Shown one piece after another: positions 57,599 to 64,000 of a DNA stretch of 64,000 nt (position 1 is its first letter; each line of letters starts with the position of its first letter). The stretch is from assembly GCA_035934405.1 (NCBI GenBank), contig DASYXW010000005.1:1-64000 (forward strand). The letters are read 5' to 3'. The notes under the pieces were generated by a model. It searched no databases, was not told the DNA's origin, and saw nothing but the letters and a program-made list of their open reading frames with translations. The translations under genes were made by a program, and so were the position numbers. This DNA is from DASYXW01 sp035934405. Its GTDB lineage: Bacteria; Acidobacteriota; Terriglobia; UBA7540.

Positions 57599-60028
57599 TC
57601 ACTCATACCGCAGCGCCACCATCGGATCGACTTTGGTCGCCCGGCGTGCCGGCATGTAGCACGCGGCCAGGGCCACCACGAGCAGGACGAGGCAGGTTAG
57701 AGCGAAGGTGGCGGGATCATAGGCGCTCACTTCGAAGAGTTGGCTCCTGAGAAGCTGCGCCACAAAGTACGCCGCCACCGCTCCGGCCAGAGCACCAACC
57801 AGGGTCAGCCGCATACCCTGGCGCATCACCAGACCCCACACCTGGCGGCGCTGCGCGCCGAGGGCCATGCGGATACCGATTTCGTGCGTACGCTGAGCGG
57901 TGCTGTAACTGATGACGCCGTAAAGGCCGATGGCCGCCAAGAACAGCGCCAGGGCCGAGAAGATTTCGAGCAGCGAGGCGGCAATCCGCTGGGGGCTGAG
58001 CGAGCCTGAAACGTATTGCTCCATCGTTTTCTGGTCCGATACCGGCTGCCCGGGATCAACTGCGGCTACCGCCACTTGAATTGAGCCGGCGAGTCGCGCC
58101 GGGTCCTGCTTGGTCCTGACGACGAGGAATGCGTGCGGAATAGGCACCTGGAGTATGGGGTAGTAACACACTCCTTTGCCTGAATCGCCGACCAGAGCCG
58201 ATTGCATCACGTGGGCGACGACGCCGACAATCGTCGCCCAAGGTGAGTCCGATCCCTGGCGGAGATGCTGTCCAACCGGGTCCTGGTTCGGCCAGTATTG
58301 GCGGGCGAGGTTATCGTCAATCACCACCACGGGCTGTGTGCCCAAGCGGTCCTGGTCGGTAAAATACCGTCCTTTCTGCAAGGGAATGCGCATGGCGTCA
58401 AAGTATCCGGGCGTGATCCAGCTCAACCCGCTGTGCGGCCCCGGATCACCCGGACCGAGCGGGCGGCCTTCGATGGAGAAAGACGACGAAGGCGTGAACC
58501 CGGTGAACGGCAGTGCGACCGTCACGGCGGCGGAAGAAGCTCCGGGAATCGCGGCCAGCTTTTCCTCGACGGCGCGATAAAACGCGGCTTGCTTCTCGTC
58601 GTTGTTGTATTGGTTCTCCGGAAGCTGGACTGTGGCGGTCATTAGTCCTTCGGCGTCGAACCCCGCATTCACGCGTCCGAGGCGGGTTAGGCTCTTCACC
58701 AGCAAACCCGCTCCTACCAGGAGGACCAGAGCAAGGGCTACTTGTGCCACCACCAGCAGTTCCCGAAGTCGGAGGCGACGGCGACTCGACGTAACCGAGC
58801 GGGCTTCTTCCTTGAGCATTTCATATTGCTGATGGCCGAAGACCTCACCCATGGGCACGACGCCGAGAAAGACCCCGGCGAGCACCATCAGCGCTACCGC
58901 GAACAGGAGCACATGCCCATCAACCCGGACCACGAGTCGCGCGGAAAGATTTCCCGGGGCCAGGCACAGCAAAAGCCCGAGACCTCCGTAAGCCCCCGCG
59001 ACACCGGCGACAGCGCCGCAGGCCGTCAGTAAAAAGCTTTCCGCCAGAGCCTGCCGAAGCAAATCCCGTTTTTGCGCGCCCAAGGCCGCGCGCACGGCGA
59101 ATTCCTTCGAACGAGTCGAGGCTCGGGCCAGGAGCAGACCTCCGATGTTCGAGCAGGCGATCAGAAGCACGAACCCGACCGCGCCCAGCAGGATGAGCAT
59201 GGGCGTCCGCAAGTCGCCGGAGGTGTATTCGGTGTACGGGAGCGCAAACATCCCCCAACCCGAGTCCTTGGCGTAGGTGCTCTCCGGATGAGCCTGGATA
59301 AGCCGCTCGGTGAGAACCCGGACAAAGGCTTCGGCTTGGGCCGGCGAGACCTGGGGCCGGGTGCGCGCCACCACAAACAAGGACTCATTGAAAGTGTTGT
59401 CAGGCGAAAACTCACTGGCGGCCAAGCCCATGGGAATCCAAGCCTGGGTGCGGAGAGGCCGGTCAAAGTCCTGGCCCATGATTCCCACCACGCGGTAGTC
59501 CTGGTGATTCAACTGAATGGTCTTGCCGATGATCGAAGGATCACCGGCGAAGAGATGCTTCCAGCTGTCATACGCCAGCACTGCGACTTGATTGGCATGC
59601 GGCTGGTCCTCTTCGGGCCGGAAGACGCGCCCGACGGACGGTCGAGCGCCAAAGAGGTCAAACCACTGCGACGAGACCTTCGCCACCGTCAGCCGCTCGG
59701 GCCCTTCCGGGGCGAGGTAGTTGAAACTCTCCTGGTCGGCGGCGGCGGCGGAAGAGAAGATCTGCGTGCTGTCGCGGACGTCCTTGAAATCCGGGGCGGA
59801 GATCACAATGCTCTTCAGGTTCAGCTTGTCGTACTTCACCCGGATGGCGAAGAGATGACCGGGGTCGGCGATTCCGGTCGGGTGCAAGAACAGGCTGTTG
59901 ATCACGCTGAAGATGATGGTGTTGGCGCCAATGCCGAGCGCGAGCGTCAGCACGGCCACGGTTGTGAAGCCGGGATTCTTGGCCAGCATCCGAAGTCCGT
60001 AGCGAAGATCGGTTAGGAGAGAGGTCAT
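57599..60028 (-). CDS. MacB-like ABC transporter permease, duplicated (ADOP) type
   Basis: Inner-membrane ABC permease of 809 residues of the acidobacterial duplicated-permease type. It has two MacB-like halves: an N-terminal TM helix (FTTVAVLTLALGIGANTIIF), a periplasmic domain (about 50-260), three helices with an FtsX domain (about 270-440), then the same order repeated (periplasmic about 460-660, final helices 670-805). The closing motif ATKVDPMVALRYE is typical. The start at 60028 gives the family beginning MTSLLTDLRYGLRMLAKNPG; a longer start at 60058 is translated from a repeat. The upstream ATPase genes on the same strand supply energy. Such exporters may handle peptides, lipids or lipoproteins; substrate unknown. 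Confidence 0.93.
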   Translation of the reverse strand: MTSLLTDLRYGLRMLAKNPGFTTVAVLTLALGIGANTIIFSVINSLFLHPTGIADPGHLFAIRVKYDKLNLKSIVISAPDFKDVRDSTQIFSSAAAADQESFNYLAPEGPERLTVAKVSSQWFDLFGARPSVGRVFRPEEDQPHANQVAVLAYDSWKHLFAGDPSIIGKTIQLNHQDYRVVGIMGQDFDRPLRTQAWIPMGLAASEFSPDNTFNESLFVVARTRPQVSPAQAEAFVRVLTERLIQAHPESTYAKDSGWGMFALPYTEYTSGDLRTPMLILLGAVGFVLLIACSNIGGLLLARASTRSKEFAVRAALGAQKRDLLRQALAESFLLTACGAVAGVAGAYGGLGLLLCLAPGNLSARLVVRVDGHVLLFAVALMVLAGVFLGVVPMGEVFGHQQYEMLKEEARSVTSSRRRLRLRELLVVAQVALALVLLVGAGLLVKSLTRLGRVNAGFDAEGLMTATVQLPENQYNNDEKQAAFYRAVEEKLAAIPGASSAAVTVALPFTGFTPSSSFSIEGRPLGPGDPGPHSGLSWITPGYFDAMRIPLQKGRYFTDQDRLGTQPVVVIDDNLARQYWPNQDPVGQHLRQGSDSPWATIVGVVAHVMQSALVGDSGKGVCYYPILQVPIPHAFLVVRTKQDPARLAGSIQVAVAAVDPGQPVSDQKTMEQYVSGSLSPQRIAASLLEIFSALALFLAAIGLYGVISYSTAQRTHEIGIRMALGAQRRQVWGLVMRQGMRLTLVGALAGAVAAYFVAQLLRSQLFEVSAYDPATFALTCLVLLVVALAACYMPARRATKVDPMVALRYE

Positions 60029-60048
60029 CTCGGTGTCTCCAATCTCGA

Positions 60049-60104
60049 ATTGACTCATTGACTCATCGGGTCATTGATTCAATGAGTCAATCAATGACTC
60101 AATT
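60049..60104. repeat. Heptamer repeat array (TGACTCAT/TCAATGA) in the ABC operon
   Basis: Imperfect words TTGACTCATTGACTCAT, GGTCATTGATTCAATGAGTC and AATCAATGACTCAATT fill the gap between the ATPase stop and the permease start and can fold into hairpins. The array reaches the TAA of the ATPase gene. Same family as 14859-14992 and 60837-60879. Confidence 0.75.
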
Positions 60105-60762
60105 AGCTGATCCACCCGTCCACGATATTGATAATCCGGTCGCCGTACGCTGCCCAAGCCTCGTTGTGCGTCACCTGAACAATGGTCGCGCCTTCCTCAT
60201 TCAGCTTCTTGAAAAGCTCCATGATTTCCTTGCCCTGGCTGGAATGCAGATTGCCGGTCGGCTCGTCGGCCAGAATCAGCTTGGGGTTGGCAATCACCGC
60301 CCGCGCCACCGCCACGAGCTGCTGCTGGCCGCCCGAGAGCTGGCTAGGATAGAGGTCCTTTTTGCCGACGATGTGGAAGCGGTCGAGCGTGTCGGCGACG
60401 AGGGCCTGGCGCTCGGAAGATCTGACGTCGCGGTAGGAAAGGGGAATATCCAGATTCTCGGCCACGGTGAGATTGTCGAGGAGGTGGTACTGCTGAAAAA
60501 CAAAGCCGATGTATTTCTTATTGATTTCAGCGCGCCGCTTGAGGTTGAGCTTGTGGACCGGCTGTTCGAAAAAGTAGTACTCGCCCGTCCAGGCGCCGTC
60601 GAGCATGCCCAGGATGCTGAGCAAGGTGGATTTCCCGGCGCCGGAGGGTCCCATGATGGTGATGAATTCGCCTTCCTTCACTTCGGCGGTGATCCGTCGC
60701 AGGACGTAGTACCGGCCGGCGCCGATAGGATAAGATTTCTCGATGTTGTTCAGTTGAATCAT
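60103..60762 (-). CDS. ABC transporter ATP-binding protein (MacB/LolD type)
   Basis: ATPase of 219 residues energising the MacB-like permease that follows. Walker A is GPSGAGKST (about 39-47). The Q-loop is in FVFQQYHLLD, the signature is LSGGQQQL, Walker B is LILADEPTGNL, and the switch histidine is in QVTHNEAWA. Relative to typical members the signature ends in QQL rather than QQR, and the D-loop reads LHSSQG in place of LDS, so it is somewhat diverged from its neighbour at 60877. The gap to the permease is filled by the heptamer array. It is co-directional with the second ATPase gene upstream. Confidence 0.93.
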   Translation of the reverse strand: MIQLNNIEKSYPIGAGRYYVLRRITAEVKEGEFITIMGPSGAGKSTLLSILGMLDGAWTGEYYFFEQPVHKLNLKRRAEINKKYIGFVFQQYHLLDNLTVAENLDIPLSYRDVRSSERQALVADTLDRFHIVGKKDLYPSQLSGGQQQLVAVARAVIANPKLILADEPTGNLHSSQGKEIMELFKKLNEEGATIVQVTHNEAWAAYGDRIINIVDGWIS

Positions 60763-60836
60763 TCGTTTCTCAGCCTCAGCCCACCACGCTCGCGCATCGA
60801 GTGCCCGTCCGATGCCTACAGCCGAAGGGAATGGCC

Positions 60837-60879
60837 CATTGATTCAATGAATTAATGAATTAATGAATCAATGAAATTA
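60837..60879. repeat. Heptamer repeat array (ATGAATTA) between the two ATPase genes
   Basis: CATTGATTCAATGAATTAAT followed by GAATTAATGAATCAATGAA: tandem seven-base words with dyad symmetry, running into the stop codon of the ATPase gene at 60877. Same repeat class as 60049-60104. Confidence 0.75.
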
Positions 60880-61599
60880 CTGGCCGGCCGAAGCCTGGGT
60901 CATTTCTGCCTCGCTCTCCTCCACCACCCGACCGTCAAACATGTTGACGGTCCGCTGGGCGTAGCGGGCGAAGCGCGGATCGTGCGTCACCATGCACAGC
61001 GTGGCGCCCTCGCGGTGCAGGTCGCGCAGCAGGTCCATCACCGCCTCGCCGTTCTTGGAATCCAGATTGCCGGTAGGTTCGTCGGCGAGCAGGATGGAAG
61101 GCTGGCCGACGAGGGCGCGGGCCACCGCGACGCGTTGCTGCTGGCCGCCGGAAAGCTGCGAAGGGTAGTGCTTCATGCGGTGCGACATGCCCACCTTCTC
61201 GAGCGAATCGTGCGCCCGCTGCTTGCGTTCCGAGGCCGGCATGCCGCGGTAGGTGAGCGGCAGCTCGACGTTCTCGTAAACGTTGAGGTCGCCGATGAGG
61301 TTAAAGCTCTGGAAAATGAACCCCACTTCGCGGTTGCGGATGCGCGCCCGCTCACCCAAGTCGAGGTTCTCCACGCCGCCGCCGTTCAGCCAGTACTTCC
61401 CGTCGCTCGGTGAATCAAGCAACCCGAGAATCGAGAGCAGCGTGGATTTCCCGCAGCCGGAGGGTCCGGCGATGGAGAGGTATTCGCCCTTGTTGATTTC
61501 GAGGTGGATGCCTGAGAGCGCGTGGGTCTCCACCTCGTCGGTGTAGAAAACCTTGGTCACGCCTTCCAGTCGAATCAACGCTTCCGAGGATGTGCTCAT
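60877..61599 (-). CDS. ABC transporter ATP-binding protein (MacB/LolD type)
   Basis: ATPase of 240 residues. Walker A is GPSGCGKST (about 45-53). The Q-loop is in FIFQSFNLIGDLNV, the signature is LSGGQQQRVAVA, Walker B is ILLADEPTGNLDS, and the switch His is in MVTHDPRFA; all residues are canonical. It lies between the two permease genes on the same strand, about 140 bp from the upstream one, and probably pairs with the permease at 61741. The C-terminal VVEESEAEMTQASAGQ is a non-conserved tail; the stop lies in a repeat array. Confidence 0.94.
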   Translation of the reverse strand: MSTSSEALIRLEGVTKVFYTDEVETHALSGIHLEINKGEYLSIAGPSGCGKSTLLSILGLLDSPSDGKYWLNGGGVENLDLGERARIRNREVGFIFQSFNLIGDLNVYENVELPLTYRGMPASERKQRAHDSLEKVGMSHRMKHYPSQLSGGQQQRVAVARALVGQPSILLADEPTGNLDSKNGEAVMDLLRDLHREGATLCMVTHDPRFARYAQRTVNMFDGRVVEESEAEMTQASAGQ

Positions 61600-61619
61600 G
61601 GTTGCTCCTTTGCTTCAGT

Positions 61620-61648
61620 AGTCAGTTCTCAGTTGTCAGTTATCAGTT
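61620..61648. repeat. Short tandem repeat (TCAGTT words) upstream of the ATPase gene
   Basis: AGTCAGTTCTCAGTTGTCAG followed by TTATCAGTT: four imperfect TCAGTT-type copies of 8-9 bp in the gap between the ABC permease stop and the ATPase start. A different word from the heptamer arrays but the same intergenic style. Confidence 0.65.
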
Positions 61649-61740
61649 CCCATTTGCCAGTCAGCGACTACGGACTTGCCTCATCAGTGTTCATCGCTTC
61701 TTCCGATTCGAGCACCATAGCCTAGCCACTAACCACTGTC

Positions 61741-64000
61741 TTATTCGTACCTCAGCGCCACCATAGGATCCACTTTCGTGGCCCGCCGCGCTGGAACGTA
61801 ACAGGCCGCAAGCGCCACCAGCGTCAGGAGGCTTGCCACCGCGATAAAGGTGAACGGATCATGGGCGCTGACCCCGAAAAGCAACTTCGCCATCAGGCGC
61901 GTAAGCCCGAAAGCGGCCACCAGGCCGATCGCAACACCCAGCAGCGCCATCTTGACGGCTTCTCCCAGCATCAGCCGGAGCACATGGCGCCGGCCGGCGC
62001 CGAGTGCCATCCGCACGCCGATTTCGTGCGTTCGCTGGCCGGCCAGATAAGAGATCACGCCGTAGATTCCGATACACGACATGACCAGAGCGAGCGCGGC
62101 GAAAATGCCCAGCAGAGCCATGGCAAAGCGGCGCGCGGCCAGCGAATCGGAAATGATCTTGTCCATAGTCTCGCTGCCATAGATCACCGCCTGTCCATTA
62201 ATCTGCTCCAGAGCGTGCCGCACCGGGGCTAACTGCGCCGACGGCGACCCGGCGGACCGCAGCACAACCCCCACACCCGGAGCAATGAGGGGGATGAAGC
62301 GGTCGGGAATCTGCGAAATCGGCAGATAGCACTGCGGCTGGACGGGCGAGTTTGTGTCCTCGTCGAGGCCCCATTGCTTCACATGCCCGACGACGCCCAC
62401 AACCTCCGCAGTGACGTTCAAGAGATCGAAGTTGACCCTCCTGCCGATGGGATTCTGATCGCCGAAAGCGAGCCGCGCGAAGCGCTCGTCGATGACGGTG
62501 ACCAACGGCGCCTGCTGGTTGTCCTGCGGCGTCAGAAAGCGGCCCCGCTCAAGCGGTAGCCTCATGGCCTTCAGGTAGTCCGGCTGGACGAGGGAAAAGA
62601 GCGTCGATTTCATCTGGGCCTGCGTCGGCGGCTTGGGTTGCCCCTCGAGCCAGAACGATACCTCGGAATCGCTGTCCATGGGATGGGACCCCGCCGCCAG
62701 CGAAACGGCCTCGACACCGGGGATGGCGCTGAGCGCGTCGTGAATTCGCAGCCAGGACTCTCGAACGGCGTCCGCAGAGCCGAGCGGCGGAAACGACATG
62801 CTGAACGTCAGCAAGTTGTGGGGATCGAATCCGGGATCGACGCTCCAGAGTTTGCCGAGGCTTCGAATCATGAGTCCTCCGCCGGCCAGGAGGACGAGCG
62901 CGAGCGCCATCTCCAGGACCACGAATGCGCTCTGGGCGCGATGCCGGGCGCCGCTCGACCCGCGCCCTCCTTCTTTCAGCGTTTCATGAAGATCGGGTTG
63001 TGAAGTCTTGAGCGCCGGCGCCAGTCCGAACAGGACGCCCGCCAGCACCGACGCGGCGAGCGTAAACAACAACACTCGTCCGTCGAGGTGAATGTTCTCG
63101 GCTCGCGGAAGCGCCTCGGGCAGCGCCTGGAGCGCGCCCTTCAACCCCCAGGCCGCAAGCAGCAAGCCCAGGCCTCCGCCCGCCAAAGCCAGCAGGATGC
63201 TTTCCGTCAAGAGCTGGCGGATGGCACGGCCCTGGCTGGCGCCGAGCGCCGCCCGGATGGCGAATTCACGCGCGCGGCCCGTGGAGCGCGCCAGCAACAG
63301 ATTCGCCACGTTCACGCACGCGATCAGCAGAACAAATCCCACCGCGCCCAGCAGCACCAGGAGAAACGGCCGGATGTCGCCGACAACGTTCTGTTTCAGC
63401 GGAACCAGAGTCACGCCCGTGCCATGGTCGGCCTCGGGATACGCCTCGGCCAGATGCTTCCCCAGCGCCGCCATATCGGCATTCGCTTGCTCGAAACTGA
63501 CCCCCGGCTTGAGCCTGCCCACCGCGTTCATGCCCATGCCGACTCTGCGGTCGCGAAACGTCGGGTCATTCCACTGGCCGATGGGCACGTAAACGTCGCT
63601 GCGATGAAAGTTGTTGCCGACGTAATGGAAGTCGGCCGGAATCACGCCGATGATGGTGTACGCCACACCGTTGAGCGTGATCGCCTTTCCGAGCGCATCC
63701 GGCGAGGAGCCGAACTTGCTTTTCCACAGGCCGTTGCTGACGAGCGCCACGGGCCTCGCGCCCACCTGATCCTCACTCGGCAGGAACGTGCGGCCGAGCG
63801 CCGCCGTCACGCCGAGCACCGGGAAAAAGCTTGCCGAGACCATCTCGGCGGGAACACGTTCAGGCTCGCCCATCCCGGTGAGGCTGAAGTCGTCCTCCCG
63901 ATAAGCCGCCAGCGGGGAAAAGGAACGGTTGTCGCGCACCCAGTCCAGGAAGTTCGGATATGAGATGGAGGACTTGTCGAAGTCCGTCGTCCTTGAATAC
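61741..64000 (-). CDS. MacB-like ABC transporter permease, duplicated type (5' end outside window)
   Basis: Second ADOP-type permease. The frame stays open to base 64000 and reads SISYPNFLDWVRDNRSF near the edge, so the start and the first TM helix are outside. 752 residues are visible. The rest of the first periplasmic domain, the FtsX-like helices (about LLVLLGAVGFVLLIACVNVA), the second periplasmic domain and the last helices (SCIGIYGVISYLAGQRTHEI, ending ATKVDPMVALRYE) are intact. It is closely related in architecture to the permease at 57599. It is the first visible gene of the exporter operon, upstream of both ATPase genes, so each ATPase may have its own permease. Confidence 0.93.
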   Translation of the reverse strand, partial: YSRTTDFDKSSISYPNFLDWVRDNRSFSPLAAYREDDFSLTGMGEPERVPAEMVSASFFPVLGVTAALGRTFLPSEDQVGARPVALVSNGLWKSKFGSSPDALGKAITLNGVAYTIIGVIPADFHYVGNNFHRSDVYVPIGQWNDPTFRDRRVGMGMNAVGRLKPGVSFEQANADMAALGKHLAEAYPEADHGTGVTLVPLKQNVVGDIRPFLLVLLGAVGFVLLIACVNVANLLLARSTGRAREFAIRAALGASQGRAIRQLLTESILLALAGGGLGLLLAAWGLKGALQALPEALPRAENIHLDGRVLLFTLAASVLAGVLFGLAPALKTSQPDLHETLKEGGRGSSGARHRAQSAFVVLEMALALVLLAGGGLMIRSLGKLWSVDPGFDPHNLLTFSMSFPPLGSADAVRESWLRIHDALSAIPGVEAVSLAAGSHPMDSDSEVSFWLEGQPKPPTQAQMKSTLFSLVQPDYLKAMRLPLERGRFLTPQDNQQAPLVTVIDERFARLAFGDQNPIGRRVNFDLLNVTAEVVGVVGHVKQWGLDEDTNSPVQPQCYLPISQIPDRFIPLIAPGVGVVLRSAGSPSAQLAPVRHALEQINGQAVIYGSETMDKIISDSLAARRFAMALLGIFAALALVMSCIGIYGVISYLAGQRTHEIGVRMALGAGRRHVLRLMLGEAVKMALLGVAIGLVAAFGLTRLMAKLLFGVSAHDPFTFIAVASLLTLVALAACYVPARRATKVDPMVALRYE

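Overview
The window is about 60% GC and reads as a chromosomal segment from an Acidobacteriota genome, possibly a metagenome assembly. The lineage call is inference from gene families rather than from a marker gene. It rests on MacB-like permeases of the acidobacterial duplicated type, a very large TonB-dependent receptor with an N-terminal carboxypeptidase-regulatory-like domain, a VWFA-related protein of acidobacterial type, CadC-like winged-helix/TPR regulators, PEP-CTERM proteins, FG-GAP propeller proteins and a CarD regulator. No rRNA, tRNA, CRISPR array, phage or intact transposase was found.

Layout. 1-3968: end of an RND efflux permease translationally coupled to a TolC-like outer-membrane factor. 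4174-5628: CarD and a zinc-ribbon rhomboid, convergent. 5806-17424: a mostly rightward run with an alpha/alpha-toroid protein, a PEP-CTERM protein behind a sigma-54-type promoter, AsnB-type amidotransferase, GT4 glycosyltransferase, GH15 glucoamylase, a TIGR01777 epimerase-like protein, type II NADH dehydrogenase and a DegT aminotransferase. This looks like a carbohydrate or exopolysaccharide locus. 17567-20319: bifunctional ATP sulfurylase/APS kinase and a CysQ-like phosphatase (PAPS metabolism). 20429-28185: a dense leftward signalling block of three tandem sigma-54 activators, a soluble histidine kinase, STAS and RsbW-like partner-switch proteins and an NtrY-like kinase, with one rightward PilZ gene inside it.

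28320-33763: two tandem secreted FG-GAP proteins, one of 1504 residues with two predicted seven-bladed propellers and twelve 45-residue repeats. 33764-35480: a gene-poor kilobase with a consensus promoter, then an XRE regulator and a small CxxC protein. 35695-39128: a CadC-like TPR regulator and a second PEP-CTERM protein. 39417-43822: a leucine-degradation set (carboxyltransferase subunit, HMG-CoA lyase, enoyl-CoA hydratase) interrupted by two small genes, each bounded by inverted copies of a CGCAAAGG repeat. 43966-55527: secreted and membrane proteins (VWFA, TonB receptor, APC permease, matrixin-type protease, Ig-like lipoprotein). 55841-64000: a small coiled-coil protein, an NtrC-type regulator with GAFTDA in place of GAFTGA, and a MacB-like ABC exporter set (two permeases, two ATPases) whose gaps are filled with heptamer repeats.

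The most unusual non-coding content is a set of intergenic repeat families: inverted CGCAAAGG arms with or without cargo genes, a REP-doublet-like hairpin pair between 17430 and 17565, and TCAATGA-type heptamer arrays. The strongest regulatory signals are the sigma-54 promoter at 7171, a PhoB-box-like triple direct repeat at the start of the CadC-like gene (35673-35701), and a TATAAT box 8 nt before a GTG start (55828), which suggests a leaderless mRNA.
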